This document shows, in pieces, positions 1 through 10,472 of a stretch of 64,000 nt of DNA. Positions within the stretch are counted from its first letter, which is position 1, and each line of letters starts with the position of its first letter. The stretch is taken from NCBI GenBank assembly GCA_016719465.1, contig JADJYY010000013.1, forward strand, positions 19,257-83,256, in the 5' to 3' direction. Below the pieces are notes generated by a model. The model made no database searches and was not told the origin of the DNA. It saw only the letters and a list, made by a program, of their open reading frames with translations. The DNA comes from Hydrogenophilales bacterium. GTDB taxonomy: Bacteria; Pseudomonadota; Gammaproteobacteria; Burkholderiales; Thiobacillaceae. The position numbers and the translations under genes were made by a program.

Positions 1-456
1 TTCGATGCGCTTGGGGCGCCAGGCCCAGATGGAAGGACTGATGAAATGCACGGTGGGAATGCCGGCCCGTTTCAGGTCGGCCTCCAGCGACAGATTGAAA
101 TCCGGCGCGTCGACGCCGATGAACAGGCGGGGGGGCGCGGCGCGGAGTCGCGCTTTCAGCGCCGCGCGTATGCCCAGGATCTTGCGCAGGCTGCCCAGGG
201 CCTCCACGTAGCCCCGCACCGAGAGCGCCTCCATGGGGAACAGGGAGCGGGCGCCCGCCGCCTGCATCTTGGGCCCGGCGATGCCGAAGAAGTCCGCCGC
301 CAGCCCGGCCTGTTTCACCGCGTTGATCAACAGGCTGCCGAGAAGGTCGCCGGAGGCTTCTCCCGCGACGATGGCGACTTTAGGGTGAGGAGTGAGGAGT
401 GAGGAGTGAGGGGTAGGGCCGGTGTCCGATACGGGGTTTCCCTCCTCACTCCTCAC
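1..456 (-). CDS. lpxB: Lipid-A-disaccharide synthase, N-terminal part (runs off the left edge)
   Basis: LpxB condenses UDP-2,3-diacylglucosamine with lipid X to make the lipid A disaccharide at the inner membrane. The frame opens with the family signature [11 protein letters not shown], then continues through [10 protein letters not shown] and [10 protein letters not shown], all typical of LpxB. It lies directly downstream of lpxA, the usual order. The start is odd. Where other LpxB proteins begin with Met-Lys before VAIV, this frame reads Pro-Lys, and no ATG lies upstream in frame. The first possible start is a GTG at 456, inside a heptad repeat, which would add about 26 residues of repeat-derived sequence. 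Identity is certain; the start is not. The C-terminal two thirds lie outside the window. Confidence 0.9.
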   Translation of the reverse strand, partial: MRSEEGNPVSDTGPTPHSSLLTPHPKVAIVAGEASGDLLGSLLINAVKQAGLAADFFGIAGPKMQAAGARSLFPMEALSVRGYVEALGSLRKILGIRAALKARLRAAPPRLFIGVDAPDFNLSLEADLKRAGIPTVHFISPSIWAWRPKRIE

Positions 457-470
457 CCCTCTCTCCTCAC
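385..470. repeat. Heptad tandem repeat with inverted arms (lpxA/lpxB junction)
   Basis: The left arm has four tandem copies of GTGAGGA or a near variant (starts 385, 392, 399, 406). After a roughly 30-base spacer, the right arm carries the reverse complement TCCTCAC at 443, 450 and 464, with a degenerate unit at 457. The period is exactly seven. The arms can fold into a long hairpin. The element fills the lpxA-lpxB gap and reaches the second codon of lpxB. It shares its architecture, but not its sequence, with elements at 9807-9878 and 48995-49091. Confidence 0.85.
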
Positions 471-472
471 CG

Positions 473-1249
473 TCAACGAACGATGCCACGTCCGGCATTC
501 GCCAGGAAGTCCGCCAGCGGCTTGAGTTCGGGCAACTTTTCCGCCTCGGCCGCGATGGCGGTCTGGGCCTCGGCGAGGGAGAGGCCGGACTTGTACAGGG
601 TCTTGTAGGCACGCTTGAGGCCGGCCAGGGCTTCCGGCGAGAAGCCGCGCCGCTTCAGGCCCTCGGAATTGACGCCGTGGGGCGCCAGGGGGTTGCCGGC
701 GACGGTGAGGAAGGGCGGCACGTCCTGGCGCACCACCGAGGCGATGCCGGTGATGACGTGGGCGCCGATGCGGCAGAACTGGTGCACGCCGGTGAAGCCG
801 CCCAGGATGGCGTGGTCGTCGATATGGACGTGGCCGGCCAGGGTGGCGTTGTTGGCGAAAATGGTGTGGTCGCCCACCACGCAGTCATGGGCGATATGCA
901 CGTAGGCCATGATCCAGTTGTGGTGGCCCAGGCGGGTGACGCCCAGATCCTGGGCGGTGCCGGTGTTGAGGGTGCAGAACTCGCGGATGACGTTGTGGTC
1001 GCCGATCTCCAGGCGGGTGGGCTCGCCGGCGTACTTCTTGTCCTGGGGTTCCTCGCCGATGGAGCAGAACTGGAAGATGCGGTTGCCGGCGCCGATACGG
1101 GTGTGGCCGTTGATCACCACATGGGGACCGACGCGGGTGCCGTCGCCGATCTCCACGTGCTCCCCGACCAGGCTGTAGGCGCCGATTTCCACATCCGCGC
1201 CCAGCCTGGCGCCGGGATGGACGAGGGCGGTGGGATGGATGCCGGCCAT
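473..1249 (-). CDS. lpxA: Acyl-ACP--UDP-N-acetylglucosamine O-acyltransferase
   Basis: LpxA transfers 3-hydroxyacyl chains from ACP to UDP-GlcNAc, the first step of lipid A synthesis in the cytoplasm. The 258-residue protein is the normal size. It is built from left-handed beta-helix hexapeptide repeats, starting [17 protein letters not shown], followed by the helical C-terminal domain. The catalytic-histidine region reads [14 protein letters not shown]. It sits 4 bases after fabZ and before lpxB, in the conserved lpxD-fabZ-lpxA-lpxB order, so it is probably co-transcribed with them. Confidence 0.97.
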   Translation of the reverse strand: MAGIHPTALVHPGARLGADVEIGAYSLVGEHVEIGDGTRVGPHVVINGHTRIGAGNRIFQFCSIGEEPQDKKYAGEPTRLEIGDHNVIREFCTLNTGTAQDLGVTRLGHHNWIMAYVHIAHDCVVGDHTIFANNATLAGHVHIDDHAILGGFTGVHQFCRIGAHVITGIASVVRQDVPPFLTVAGNPLAPHGVNSEGLKRRGFSPEALAGLKRAYKTLYKSGLSLAEAQTAIAAEAEKLPELKPLADFLANAGRGIVR

Positions 1250-1253
1250 GGCC

Positions 1254-1694
1254 TCAGTCCAGCTCTTTCAGGGTGCACATCAGTTCGGCTTCACAGGCCA
1301 GTGTGCCGTCCACCGTGGCCCTGGCGGCGAATTTCCAGATGCCCCGGGTGTGGCGCAGGATGCTCGCCTCCATGCGCAGCTGGTCGCCCGGCACCACCGG
1401 TCGCTTGAAGCGGGCACCGTCGATGCCGACGAAATAGATCACGGAATTTTCGGTGATCTCCTTGCCGGAACTGCTGAATGCCAGCAGGCCGGCGGTCTGG
1501 GCCAGGGCCTCGATCATGAGCACGCCGGGCATCACCGGGTGATGGGGAAAGTGGCCGGGGAAATGGGGCTCGTTCATGGTCACGTTCTTGATGGCCACCA
1601 CCCGCTCGTTGGGCACCAGTTCCAGCACTCGATCCACCAGCAGGAACGGATAGCGGTGGGGGAGGTATTTCATGATCTGGGTAATGTCCATCAT
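1254..1694 (-). CDS. fabZ: 3-hydroxyacyl-ACP dehydratase
   Basis: FabZ dehydrates 3-hydroxyacyl-ACP during fatty acid elongation and competes with LpxA for hydroxyacyl-ACP. The 146-residue hot-dog-fold protein starts [21 protein letters not shown]. It carries the active-site stretch [20 protein letters not shown] with catalytic His and the following Glu. Its ATG overlaps the lpxD stop (ATGA), which indicates translational coupling; a second ATG one codon later (1691) is equally possible. Much longer readings of this frame upstream are only shadows of lpxD. Confidence 0.96.
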   Translation of the reverse strand: MMDITQIMKYLPHRYPFLLVDRVLELVPNERVVAIKNVTMNEPHFPGHFPHHPVMPGVLMIEALAQTAGLLAFSSSGKEITENSVIYFVGIDGARFKRPVVPGDQLRMEASILRHTRGIWKFAARATVDGTLACEAELMCTLKELD

Positions 1695-2743
1695 TCCGCG
1701 TCGTCCTTGTCTAGATCGTTGATTCGGCTTTCCAGCGCTTTCAGGCGCCCCGCCAGGGCATCCAGGTGACGCAAGTGGGCCGCGTTTCGCAGCCAGTCCT
1801 CGTGGGGCATGAGGGGCATGACCGAGGTATAGACGCCGGGAGCGCGGAGGTTCTTCGCCACCACGCTGCCGCCGGATATGGTCACCTTGTCGGCGATGGC
1901 GATATGGCCGCTGATCATGGCCGCGCCGCTGATCTGGCAGTAGGCGCCGATGGAGGTGCTGCCGGCCATGCCGACGCAGGCGGCGATGGCGGTATGCCGG
2001 CCGATGCGGCAGTTGTGGGCGATGTGGATGAGGTTGTCCAGCTTGACGCCATCCTCGATCACCGTGTCGTCCAGGGCGCCCCGGTCGATGCAGGTATTGG
2101 CGCCGATCTCCACATCGTTGCCGATCACGACGCGGCCGATCTGGGGCACCTTCAGCCAGTGGCCGCCCTCTGGTTCGGCTTCCCAGGCCAGACCGAAGCC
2201 GTCGGAGCCGATGACACAGCCCGAATGCAGGACCGCCCGGTCGCCGACCACGCAAGCATGCTGGACCGTGACCCGGGGATGCAGCAGGCAATCCTCGCCG
2301 ACGATGGCGCCGGGGCCGATGACGCCGCCGGCATGGATCAGGCTGCGGGCGCCCACCCGGGCCCCCGCGCCGATGCAGACGTGGGGGCCGACGCGGGCTT
2401 CGGCGTGGACATCGGCGTCCTCCGCGACCACGGCGGTGGGATGGACGCCGACAGGCAGGCCGGGCTCGGGATGCAGCAGGGCCACCGCCCGGGCAAATGC
2501 CGCATGGGGATTGGCGACCGCCAGGCAGGCCTGGGGCAGGGTTTCGTTCAGGGATTCCGGGATGATCAGAACCCCCGCCCGGGAGGCGCGGGCCTGGGCG
2601 AGGTACTTGGCGCTGACCAGGAACGCGATCTGGTCGCCGTCCGCCCGGTCCAGGGATGCGGCACCCCGAATCAGCGTCCCGCCATCACCCCGTAGTGTTC
2701 CGCCCAGGCGGACCTGTAAATCGGCCAGCGTCAGGACAGGCAT
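1691..2743 (-). CDS. lpxD: UDP-3-O-(3-hydroxyacyl)glucosamine N-acyltransferase
   Basis: LpxD adds the N-linked hydroxyacyl chain to UDP-3-O-acylglucosamine, the third step of lipid A synthesis. The 350-residue length is standard. An N-terminal uridine-binding domain (about residues 1-100) is followed by hexapeptide beta-helix repeats and a short C-terminal helix. The region [12 protein letters not shown] and the helix [16 protein letters not shown] match the family. It ends in an ATGA overlap with fabZ and starts 7 bases after ompH. Confidence 0.97.
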   Translation of the reverse strand: MPVLTLADLQVRLGGTLRGDGGTLIRGAASLDRADGDQIAFLVSAKYLAQARASRAGVLIIPESLNETLPQACLAVANPHAAFARAVALLHPEPGLPVGVHPTAVVAEDADVHAEARVGPHVCIGAGARVGARSLIHAGGVIGPGAIVGEDCLLHPRVTVQHACVVGDRAVLHSGCVIGSDGFGLAWEAEPEGGHWLKVPQIGRVVIGNDVEIGANTCIDRGALDDTVIEDGVKLDNLIHIAHNCRIGRHTAIAACVGMAGSTSIGAYCQISGAAMISGHIAIADKVTISGGSVVAKNLRAPGVYTSVMPLMPHEDWLRNAAHLRHLDALAGRLKALESRINDLDKDDAE

Positions 2744-2750
2744 GGAAACC

Positions 2751-3239
2751 TCAGCGGTCGAGGGCCTTCAGGACCCGCTCGGTGATATCCACCTTGGGGC
2801 TGGCGTACACCACGTTCTCGACGATCAGATCGAATTTTTCCTTCTCGGCGATTTCCACGATGGCCTTGCGGGCGCGGTCCTGGACGCCGGCGAATTCCTC
2901 GTTCTTGCGCTGGTTGAGGTCTTCCCGGAACTCGCGCTGGGCATGCTGGATGTCGCGGGTCAGGTTGGCCAGATCCTTCTGCTTCTTGCCGCGGTCGGCC
3001 TCCGACATGGTCAGGCCTTCCTTTTCCAGGTGGTTTTGCAGTTCCCGCGCCTGCTTGACCTGTTTCTGAATTTCCTGCTCCCGGCTCTGGAATTCCTTCT
3101 CCAGCTTTTTTTGCGCCTTGACGGCGAGGGGAGATTCCCGGAACAGCTTTTCCGTGTTGACGAAGCCGATCTTCAGGTCGGCGGCCAGGGACATGGCGGG
3201 AAAGGCCATGCAGAGAAGCAGTAATGCGATGCGTTTCAA
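2751..3239 (-). CDS. skp: OmpH/Skp family periplasmic chaperone
   Basis: Skp holds unfolded outer-membrane proteins in the periplasm and hands them to the BAM complex. The 162-residue protein has a Sec signal peptide ([19 protein letters not shown], cleavage about residue 19), then the family start [18 protein letters not shown] long charged helical stretch of about 100 residues follows (the coiled-coil tentacles), and the C-terminus closes the beta body. Its place between bamA and lpxD is the conserved arrangement. Confidence 0.95.
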   Translation of the reverse strand: MKRIALLLLCMAFPAMSLAADLKIGFVNTEKLFRESPLAVKAQKKLEKEFQSREQEIQKQVKQARELQNHLEKEGLTMSEADRGKKQKDLANLTRDIQHAQREFREDLNQRKNEEFAGVQDRARKAIVEIAEKEKFDLIVENVVYASPKVDITERVLKALDR

Positions 3240-3253
3240 GGTGGGGCTCCTTG

Positions 3254-5614
3254 TCAGAACACGTTGCCGAGCTGGAATTGGAAGACTTGTTCCTCCTCGT
3301 CATCTTCCGCGTTGAGGGGTTTGGCGAGGGACATCTTGATGGGCCCCATGGGCGAGTACCAGAGCACCGCCAGGCCGGCGGAATAGCGCATGTCCGAGAA
3401 GGAAAGCTTGTCGTAGCGATCGAACTCGTCTCCAGGACCGGCCACGGCGCCGATGTCCACGAAGGTGGAGAGCCGCACCGAACGGTCGTTGCCCATGCCC
3501 GGGAAGGGGAACATGACTTCGGCGTTGCCGACCACGCGGGTGTCGCCGCCGATGGAGAAGATCTCGCCATCCTGGTTCAGGGCCTTCGGGCCCAGGGCGC
3601 CGGTATCGAAACCACGCACCGAGCCGATGCCGCCGGCGAAGAAGTTGCGGAACAGGGGCAGGGTGGGACTGTCGCCATAGCCGTCGCCGATGCCGATCTC
3701 GCCGTTGAGCAGGAGGCTGACGTTCCGGGACAGGGATTTGATCCACTGGTACTGGTAGTTGAGCTTGTAGTACTCGAGGTCGCCAAGCGGCGTGCCAAGT
3801 TCGAGGGCCACGCGCTGGTAGGTGCCCTTGGTGGGGTACATCAGGCTATCCCGCGTATCCCGGGCCCAGCCCACCTCCATGCGCACGGTATTCATGTCGG
3901 TGGTACAGCCCGTCTTGGGATTGAGGGCGAGTTGCCCCTGGCAGGACGAGGAGTACTGGGCGGCGTATTTGTAATACACGTCGGGCGCCTCGGGATTGAT
4001 GTCAAGGGTGACATCCTCGTAGGCGAAGCCGAAGTTGATCGTATCCTTTTCGCTGATGGGCACGCCAAAACGCATGCCGATACCCATGGTGTCGGTGTCG
4101 TAGTCCGCCACGCTGTCCAGCTCGGAGGTATCCACCTTGCGCTTGTAGATGTCGTAGCCCAGGCTGATGCCATCCGGGGTGAAATAGGGGTTGGTGAAGG
4201 ACAGGGCATAGACCTGGTTGACGCTGCCGCTGTTGATCTGGAGGGAAAGCCGGTTGCCGCTGCCGAACAGGTTGTTCTGGGAGATGGAGCCGGAAAGGAC
4301 CACGCCATCCGAGTTGGAGAAACCGGCACCCAGCAGGATGTTGCCGGTGGGCTGCTCGGTGACGCTGACATTGATGTCCACCTGGTCCGTCGTCCCGGGA
4401 ACCGGGGGGGTTTCCAGGCTGGTTTCCTTGAAGTAGCCCAGGCGTTCCACCCGTTCCCGGGAGCGGGTGATCTTGTCGGCGGCATACCAGGCGCCTTCGA
4501 TCTGGCGCATCTCCCGACGCACCACTTCGTCCTTGGTCTTGGTATTGCCCGTGACGTTGACGCGCCGGACGTGGACCTTGCGGCCCGGATCCACCAGGAA
4601 GGTGAAGCTGGCCGTGCGCTTTTCCTTGTCGATTTCGGGCGCGGCGTTGACGTTGGCGAAGGCATAGCCGTCGTTGCCCAGGCGGTCGCCGATCTTCTTG
4701 GAGGATTCGTTGAGTTTTTCCCGGGAGAAATGCTCGCCGGGCTTCAGGGTGACCAGCGCCTTCAATTCCGCTTCCGGAACGGGCAATTCACCGGCCAGGC
4801 GGAATTCGGAGACGGTGTACTTCTCGCCCTCGTTCAGGTTGATGGTGATGTAGATGTCTTTCTTGTCCGGCGTGATGGAGACCTGGGTGGAGTCGATCTT
4901 GAATTCCAGGTAGCCCAGGTTCAGATAGTGGGATCGCAGGGTTTCCAGATCGCCGGCGAGCTTCTGCTTGGAATACTGGTCGTTCTTGGTCCACCAGGTC
5001 ATCCAGCCGGGCGTGCTCAGGTTGAGCAGCTTGAGCAACTCCTTTTCCTTGAAGGCCTTGGCGCCGACGAGGTTGATGGCCCGGATCTTGGCGATTTCAC
5101 CTTCCGTGACATCGAAATTCACCGCGACCCGGTTGCGCTCCAGAGGCGTCGAGGTGGCCTTGACCTGGACCGCGTACATGCCGCGGTTGAAATACTGGCG
5201 CTTGAGTTCCTGTTCGGCCTTGTCCAGCAAGGCCTTGTCCAGGATCCGGCCTTCCGCCAGGCCCAGATCCTTCAGGCCCTTCTTCATGTCGTCCTTGGGA
5301 AACTCCTTCAGACCGGAGAAGTCGACGCTGGCGATGCCCGGCCGCTCTTCCACCGTGACGATGAGCACCTGGTTGCTGGTCTCCAGGCGCACATCCTTGA
5401 AGAAACCCGTGGCATACAACGCCTTGATGGCTTCCGAGGCCTTTTCCGGGGTCAGCGTCTCGCCCACCTTGACGGGCAGATAGCTGAATACCGTGCCGGC
5501 TTCGGTGCGCTGGATTCCCTCGACACGGATATCCTTGATCTGGAAGGCATCGAACGCTTGGGCTTGGGCGGCGAACAGGGCGAGGGCGAGCAGGCTGGGA
5601 CGAAAGGAAAACAT
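3254..5614 (-). CDS. bamA: Outer membrane protein assembly factor BamA
   Basis: BamA is the central Omp85 barrel that folds and inserts outer-membrane proteins. The ATG at 5614 gives a good signal peptide (MFSFRPSLLALALFAAQAQA), followed by FDAFQIKDIRVEGIQR, the first POTRA domain. Five POTRA domains occupy roughly residues 22-420. The C-terminal barrel carries GGIGSVRGF, the conserved VRGF loop-6 motif, and ends in Phe. A GTG at 5626 overlapping the rseP stop would add four residues ahead of the signal peptide; I prefer the ATG. About 786 residues, normal for the family. Confidence 0.97.
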   Translation of the reverse strand: MFSFRPSLLALALFAAQAQAFDAFQIKDIRVEGIQRTEAGTVFSYLPVKVGETLTPEKASEAIKALYATGFFKDVRLETSNQVLIVTVEERPGIASVDFSGLKEFPKDDMKKGLKDLGLAEGRILDKALLDKAEQELKRQYFNRGMYAVQVKATSTPLERNRVAVNFDVTEGEIAKIRAINLVGAKAFKEKELLKLLNLSTPGWMTWWTKNDQYSKQKLAGDLETLRSHYLNLGYLEFKIDSTQVSITPDKKDIYITINLNEGEKYTVSEFRLAGELPVPEAELKALVTLKPGEHFSREKLNESSKKIGDRLGNDGYAFANVNAAPEIDKEKRTASFTFLVDPGRKVHVRRVNVTGNTKTKDEVVRREMRQIEGAWYAADKITRSRERVERLGYFKETSLETPPVPGTTDQVDINVSVTEQPTGNILLGAGFSNSDGVVLSGSISQNNLFGSGNRLSLQINSGSVNQVYALSFTNPYFTPDGISLGYDIYKRKVDTSELDSVADYDTDTMGIGMRFGVPISEKDTINFGFAYEDVTLDINPEAPDVYYKYAAQYSSSCQGQLALNPKTGCTTDMNTVRMEVGWARDTRDSLMYPTKGTYQRVALELGTPLGDLEYYKLNYQYQWIKSLSRNVSLLLNGEIGIGDGYGDSPTLPLFRNFFAGGIGSVRGFDTGALGPKALNQDGEIFSIGGDTRVVGNAEVMFPFPGMGNDRSVRLSTFVDIGAVAGPGDEFDRYDKLSFSDMRYSAGLAVLWYSPMGPIKMSLAKPLNAEDDEEEQVFQFQLGNVF

Positions 5615-5622
5615 GGGAGCGG

Positions 5623-6972
5623 TCACCCGACGAAGAGTCGCTGTAGATCGTTATAAAGGGCAAAAAACATGAGCAGGGTCAGGAGGCCGATGCCGATTTT
5701 CTGGCCGATTTCCTGAACTTGCTCGGAAACGGGCCTGCCAGTAAGAAATTCGGCGAAATAATACAGCAAGTGCCCCCCATCCAGTAGCGGCACGGGCAGC
5801 AGATTGAGCACGCCCAGGCTGACGCTGACCAGGGCGAGAAAGGCGATGAAGGATGCCGCGCCGGTGGCCGCCGACTGGCCGGCGTAGTCGGCGATGGTGA
5901 TGGGGCCGGACAGGTTCTTGAGGGAAACCTGGCCGATGAGCATGCGGCCCAGCATTTCCAGGCTGAACACCGACAGATCCCAGGTGCGCGTGATCGCCCG
6001 GGTCAGGGCTTCCCAGGGACCATAGCGGGCCTCGCCCTGGTATTTCGCCAGTTCGGCCATGTCCAGCCTGGGCGCCGCGCCGATGCGGCCCACCGTTTGC
6101 CCCCCCTCGTTGATGCTTGCCGGGATGAGCGTCAATTCAATCGCCCGGCCCTGGCGTTCGACCTGGAAGCGCCGGGGCTTCCCCGGCGCGGCCCTGACCA
6201 GGGCCACCACCTGTTCCCATTGCGCCACCGGGCGGTCATCGATGGCGAGGATCAGATCACCCTGCCGCAGGCCGGATCGGGCCGCCACGCCATCGGGGGC
6301 GAGATCGCCCAGAACGGCGGGGAGGGGCGGCCGGTAACGTTGCAGGCCCAGGGCGGCAAGGGGAGCCTGGTCGAAACTGGCATCACGCTCGCTGACGGTG
6401 AGGGTGCGGTAGGACAGATGGCCCTTGTCGTCGAGGGTATCGACCCGCAACTGGGCATTGCCGATGGCATGGCGCAGCGCGAGCCAATGCAGGTCCTGGA
6501 AGCTTTCCACGGGCTCGCCGTTGACCGCGGTCACGGTTTCGCCCGAGCGTATCCCCGCCAGGGCCGCCGGGGTCCCGGCGGGAGGTTCGCCCAACACCGG
6601 TTTCAGGGTGGGAACCCCGGTCATGAAGAGTCCCCAGAACAGCAGGATGGCCAGCAGGAAATTGGCCAGGGGGCCCGCCGCGACAATGGCGGCGCGGGCG
6701 GCCAGCGGCTTGCGGTTGAAGGCGCCGGCGAGTTGCTCCGGAGGAACCGGGGCTTCCCGCTCGTCCAGCATCTTCACGTAGCCCCCCAGGGGGATGGCCG
6801 AAAGCGCCCATTCGGTGCCCTGCCGGTCCTCGCGCCGGGCGATGACCTTGCCGAAACCCACGGAAAAGCGCAGCACCTTCACCCCGGCCAGGCGGGCCAC
6901 CAGATAGTGTCCGAACTCGTGAAAAACGATGAGGATGGCCAGGGTGGCCAGGAAGGCGAGCAGCGTGGTCAT
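5623..6972 (-). CDS. rseP: Site-2 metalloprotease RseP
   Basis: RseP is an inner-membrane zinc protease that cleaves anti-sigma factors such as RseA within the membrane to release sigma-E. The 449-residue protein has the zinc motif HEFGH near residues 18-22 in the first membrane segment. Two PDZ domains lie in the middle. A C-terminal membrane segment carries [12 protein letters not shown] with the third zinc ligand Asp. It overlaps dxr by 4 bases and ends just before bamA. Both neighbours belong to the usual envelope gene cluster. Confidence 0.97.
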   Translation of the reverse strand: MTTLLAFLATLAILIVFHEFGHYLVARLAGVKVLRFSVGFGKVIARREDRQGTEWALSAIPLGGYVKMLDEREAPVPPEQLAGAFNRKPLAARAAIVAAGPLANFLLAILLFWGLFMTGVPTLKPVLGEPPAGTPAALAGIRSGETVTAVNGEPVESFQDLHWLALRHAIGNAQLRVDTLDDKGHLSYRTLTVSERDASFDQAPLAALGLQRYRPPLPAVLGDLAPDGVAARSGLRQGDLILAIDDRPVAQWEQVVALVRAAPGKPRRFQVERQGRAIELTLIPASINEGGQTVGRIGAAPRLDMAELAKYQGEARYGPWEALTRAITRTWDLSVFSLEMLGRMLIGQVSLKNLSGPITIADYAGQSAATGAASFIAFLALVSVSLGVLNLLPVPLLDGGHLLYYFAEFLTGRPVSEQVQEIGQKIGIGLLTLLMFFALYNDLQRLFVG

Positions 6973-8156
6973 GCCCGGCAGACGTCGGCGCCGGCGATGA
7001 GTTCCCGCGCGGCGACGCGGGCCAGCCCATCCGCCGCCATGAGATCGTCCAGGGAATCCGCCGGCTGGCCCGACAGGCGTTGCAGCACGCCATCCAGGGT
7101 GGCGGCGATGCTCAGATAGGGGATGCGCCGGTCCAGGAAGGCCGCCACGACTTCCTCATTGGCGGCATTGAGTATGGCCGGCGCCGCGCCCCCCGCCGCC
7201 AGGGCCTGATAGGCCAGGCCCAGGCAGGGAAAGCGCCGCAGATCCGGGTTTTCGAAGGTCAGGGTGCCGATCCTGGCCAGGTCCAGCCAGTTGACGCCGG
7301 CTTCCACCCGCTCGGGGTAGGCGAGGGAATGGGCGATGGGCGTGCGCATGTCCGGGTTGGAGAGCTGGGCCAGCACGGAGCCATCCAGGTACTCCACCAT
7401 GGAATGGATGATGCTCTGGGGATGGATGACGACCTCGATCTGATCGGGCCGGGCATTGAACAGCCAGCGCGCCTCGATCACTTCCAGGCCCTTGTTCATC
7501 ATGGTGGCGGAGTCCACCGAGATCTTCCTGCCCATGACCCAGTTGGGATGGGCCACGGCTTCCTCCGGCGTGATGTCCTTCAGGGTAGCCAGCTCTCGGG
7601 TACGGAACGGCCCGCCGGAGGCGGTGAGCAGGATGCGGCGCACGCCGTGGGTGGACGGGTTGCCGTCGTAGCCCGCCGGCATGGACTGGAACACCGCGTT
7701 GTGCTCGGAGTCGATGGGCAGGAGCGTCGCGCCATGTTCCTTGACGGCTTCCATGAAGAAGCGGCCGGCCATGACCAAGGTCTCTTTGTTGGCCAGCAGC
7801 ACCCGCTTGCCGGCGCGGGCGGCGGCCAGGGCGGGGCGCAGTCCGGCTGCGCCGACGATGGCGGCCATGACGCTGTCCACCTCGGGCAGGGCGGAGACGA
7901 ATTCCAGGGCTTCCAGGCCCGCCAGCACCTCGGTCTCGCCGCCGGCCAGCAGGGCGCGCAGGGCGCCCGCCTTGTCGTCGTCCAGCACCACGGCATAGCG
8001 CGGGTGGAACTGGCGGCATTGTTGGGCCAGCTTGTCGATCTGGTTCTGTCCGGTGAGGGCGATCACCCGGAATTTGTCCGGGTGGCGGGACACCACGTCG
8101 AGGGTGTTGACGCCGATGGTGCCAGTGGCGCCCAGGACGGTCAGGTTATGTCGCAT
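6969..8156 (-). CDS. dxr: 1-deoxy-D-xylulose 5-phosphate reductoisomerase
   Basis: Dxr converts DXP to 2-C-methyl-D-erythritol 4-phosphate with NADPH, the committed step of the MEP isoprenoid pathway. The 395-residue protein starts with the nucleotide-binding motif [17 protein letters not shown]. It carries [13 protein letters not shown] and the substrate and metal-binding stretch LTASGGPFR, with [19 protein letters not shown] in the catalytic domain. It overlaps rseP. The pathway's ispD is elsewhere in this window (51806-52498). Confidence 0.97.
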   Translation of the reverse strand: MRHNLTVLGATGTIGVNTLDVVSRHPDKFRVIALTGQNQIDKLAQQCRQFHPRYAVVLDDDKAGALRALLAGGETEVLAGLEALEFVSALPEVDSVMAAIVGAAGLRPALAAARAGKRVLLANKETLVMAGRFFMEAVKEHGATLLPIDSEHNAVFQSMPAGYDGNPSTHGVRRILLTASGGPFRTRELATLKDITPEEAVAHPNWVMGRKISVDSATMMNKGLEVIEARWLFNARPDQIEVVIHPQSIIHSMVEYLDGSVLAQLSNPDMRTPIAHSLAYPERVEAGVNWLDLARIGTLTFENPDLRRFPCLGLAYQALAAGGAAPAILNAANEEVVAAFLDRRIPYLSIAATLDGVLQRLSGQPADSLDDLMAADGLARVAARELIAGADVCRA

Positions 8157-8258
8157 GTGCGCTCGATGCTGGATGGTTGATGGACTGAGCGCGCGCGGCG
8201 GCGACCGAATCGCGGGTTTGCCGCTTTCCGCCCCAGGTTTTCCGCTGTCGGAGAAGAC

Positions 8259-9050
8259 TCATTTCAGCCATATCCAGAGCAGGGTGGCGATGGGAAGCAC
8301 CGCGCTCAGGCTGTCGATGCGGTCCAGGATGCCGCCGTGGCCGGGCAGCAGGTTGCCGCTGTCCTTGATGCCGGCCTGCCGCTTGAGGGCGCTTTCGAAC
8401 AGGTCGCCCAGGACGGAAAGCACAAACAGCACCCAGAACGCCGCCAGCACCCGGGGCAGACACGCCAAACCGCAGGTATCGGGCGTGGCGAAATGCACGA
8501 CGAGGCCATACAGGGTCACCGCCAGCCCGGCACCGATGGCGCCTTCCCAGGTTTTCCCCGGACTGATGGCCGGGGCAAGCTTGTGCCTGCCGAAGCGCCG
8601 GCCGGAAAAATAGGCGGCGCTGTCGGCAATGATCACAATACCCACCACGACCAGCAGCAGATCCGGGCTTTCGCCGCGCAATTTCACCATGGCCAGGTGG
8701 GTGGGAATCAGGACGATGGCGCCCAGCAGCAGATGCATGGCACGGGAGCGAATCGCCACGCCTCGGGCCAGGAGAATGGGCGCCAGCAGCCAGAAAGCCA
8801 GGGCGGGATAATAGGGCTCGACACGATCGGGGGCCGCCACGGCCACGCCCAGGCTGGCCAGACTGAGCAGGCCGGCGTAGAGGAACGCGTGGGGACGTCC
8901 GAGACCGGCCATGCCGGCCCATTCCCTGGCCGCCAACAGCAGCACCAGGCCCGTCAACCCGATCCAGACACCGGTCGGCGCGAGATACAACGCGGCCAGG
9001 AATCCGCCGATCAGCGGTATGGCGGTGGTGATCCGTGTCCTAACGCTCAA
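8259..9050 (-). CDS. cdsA: Phosphatidate cytidylyltransferase
   Basis: CdsA makes CDP-diacylglycerol from phosphatidic acid and CTP for phospholipid synthesis. The protein is almost entirely hydrophobic (about 7-8 membrane segments) and ends with the family signature: [11 protein letters not shown], then KDSG, then [12 protein letters not shown]. The best start is a TTG at 9050, giving [18 protein letters not shown], as in relatives; it overlaps the uppS stop by 11 bases. Longer upstream extensions are the uppS gene read in another frame. About 263 residues. A 102-base gap without a gene separates it from dxr. Confidence 0.93.
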   Translation of the reverse strand: MSVRTRITTAIPLIGGFLAALYLAPTGVWIGLTGLVLLLAAREWAGMAGLGRPHAFLYAGLLSLASLGVAVAAPDRVEPYYPALAFWLLAPILLARGVAIRSRAMHLLLGAIVLIPTHLAMVKLRGESPDLLLVVVGIVIIADSAAYFSGRRFGRHKLAPAISPGKTWEGAIGAGLAVTLYGLVVHFATPDTCGLACLPRVLAAFWVLFVLSVLGDLFESALKRQAGIKDSGNLLPGHGGILDRIDSLSAVLPIATLLWIWLK

Positions 9051-9792
9051 GGAGTTGCTCGCTGGTGCGTCCGAAACGGCGCTCGCGTTTCTGGTAGGAG
9101 GCGATGGCCAGATCCAGCGCCTTGCCATCGAAGTCCGGCCACAGCGTGTCCGTGAAGTAGAGCTCGGCATAAGCCAGTTGCCAGAGCAGGAAGTTGCTGA
9201 TGCGCTGTTCCCCGCCGGTGCGGATGAACAGATCGGGTTCCGGCGCATAGGCCAGGGTCAGGTAGGCCGCCAACCCATCCTCGGTCAACTCGTCCTGGCC
9301 GGGGTTGTCCCCGCGCCAGCGGTTCACGGCATTGAGGATGTCCCAGCGGCCGCCGTAATTGGCGCACACCGTGAGGGTCAGCCTGGCGTTGTCCAGGGTA
9401 CGGGCCTCGCCCTGGGCGATCAGGTCCCGCAGCCGCTGGTCGAAACGGGACAAGTCCCCCACCACCTTGAGGCACACACCGTTGCGGTGCATCTTGTCCA
9501 CTTCCCGTTCCAGGGCCATGACGAACAGTTCCATCAGACGGTTGACCTCGTCCTGGGGGCGGCGCCAGTTCTCGGAACTGAAGGCGAACAGGGTCAGGTA
9601 GCCGATGCCGCGTCGGATGCAGGCCTCGACGATGTCGCGTACCCGCTCCACACCCTGGGCATGCCCGGCGACCCGGGGCATGAGGCGCTTTTTCGCCCAG
9701 CGGCCGTTGCCGTCCATGATGATGGCCACATGGCGGGGAACGGCGGCGGCTTCGGGAATGTCCGCCGTGGAACTGAAGAAGCGTTTGATCAT
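9040..9792 (-). CDS. uppS: Undecaprenyl diphosphate synthase (isoprenyl transferase)
   Basis: UppS elongates farnesyl diphosphate with eight cis isoprene units to make the carrier lipid for peptidoglycan and O-antigen. The 250-residue protein has [16 protein letters not shown] with the catalytic Asp, [14 protein letters not shown], and the C-terminal [20 protein letters not shown]. It overlaps cdsA, the classical pair. Upstream, towards frr, lies a heptad repeat element. Confidence 0.97.
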   Translation of the reverse strand: MIKRFFSSTADIPEAAAVPRHVAIIMDGNGRWAKKRLMPRVAGHAQGVERVRDIVEACIRRGIGYLTLFAFSSENWRRPQDEVNRLMELFVMALEREVDKMHRNGVCLKVVGDLSRFDQRLRDLIAQGEARTLDNARLTLTVCANYGGRWDILNAVNRWRGDNPGQDELTEDGLAAYLTLAYAPEPDLFIRTGGEQRISNFLLWQLAYAELYFTDTLWPDFDGKALDLAIASYQKRERRFGRTSEQLLER

Positions 9793-9806
9793 TTGACCCC
9801 GGTTGT

Positions 9807-9878
9807 CAGTTGGCAGTCATCAGTCGTCAGTCACCAGTAAAAGCTGCCAACTGCCTACTGCCAACTGGCTACTTTCTC
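9807..9878. repeat. Heptad tandem repeat with inverted arms (frr/uppS gap)
   Basis: Left arm units are CAGTTGG, CAGTCAT, CAGTCGT, CAGTCAC and CAGTAAA, starting at 9807 with a strict 7-base period. The right arm units from 9844 are CTGCCAA, CTGCCTA, CTGCCAA, CTGGCTA and CTTTCTC, again period seven, roughly the reverse complement of the left arm. The arms fill the 84-base gap between frr and uppS and end at the frr stop codon. The layout matches the elements at 385-470 and 48995-49091. Confidence 0.85.
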
Positions 9879-10434
9879 ATACGGCCATCAGATCCTTTTC
9901 CTTTTCCGCCAGGTACTTGTCCATCTCGACGATGTGCTTGTCGGTGAGTTTCTGAATTTCGTCCTGGGCGCGACGTTCGTCGTCCTCGCTGATCTCGTGC
10001 TTCTTGAGCAGTTCCTTCAGGTGGGCGATGGCGTCGCGGCGGATGTTGCGCACGGCCACCTTGCCGTTCTCGGCCTCGCCGCGCACCAGCTTGACCAGTT
10101 CCTTGCGGCGCTCCTCGGTGAGGGGGGGCATGGGCACGCGGATGAGCTCGCCGATGGTGGCGGGATTGAGGCCCAGGTCGGCGTCGCGGATGGCTTTCTC
10201 CACCTTGCCCACCATGTTCTTTTCCCAGGGCTGCACACCCAGAGTATGGGCATCCACCACGGAGATATTGGCGACCTGGCTGACCAGGGTCGGGGTACCG
10301 TAGTAGTCCACCTTGACGTGGTCCAGGATGCCGGTGTGGGCGCGGCCGGTGCGAACCTTGCCGAAATCGGCGCGCAGGGCCTCGACGGATTTCTTCATCT
10401 TGTCCTCGGCGGACTTCTTGATGTCGGCGATCAT
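9877..10434 (-). CDS. frr: Ribosome recycling factor
   Basis: RRF splits post-termination ribosomes together with EF-G. The 185-residue length is exactly the family norm. Recognisable parts are the start [38 protein letters not shown], and the C-terminal helix ending [14 protein letters not shown]. It follows pyrH by 38 bases, in the conserved rpsB-tsf-pyrH-frr order. Confidence 0.98.
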   Translation of the reverse strand: MIADIKKSAEDKMKKSVEALRADFGKVRTGRAHTGILDHVKVDYYGTPTLVSQVANISVVDAHTLGVQPWEKNMVGKVEKAIRDADLGLNPATIGELIRVPMPPLTEERRKELVKLVRGEAENGKVAVRNIRRDAIAHLKELLKKHEISEDDERRAQDEIQKLTDKHIVEMDKYLAEKEKDLMAV

Positions 10435-10472
10435 CTTTGTCTCCTGATTTCAGGAACGGTTGCGAAAGGCGC

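Noticed and set aside
3224..5656. Very long open frame on the plus strand opposite bamA (and similar ones opposite ftsK, napA, odhA, sdhA)
   Set aside because: High GC coding DNA leaves the opposite strand open; the translations are low-complexity and match no family, whereas the minus-strand genes are certain.
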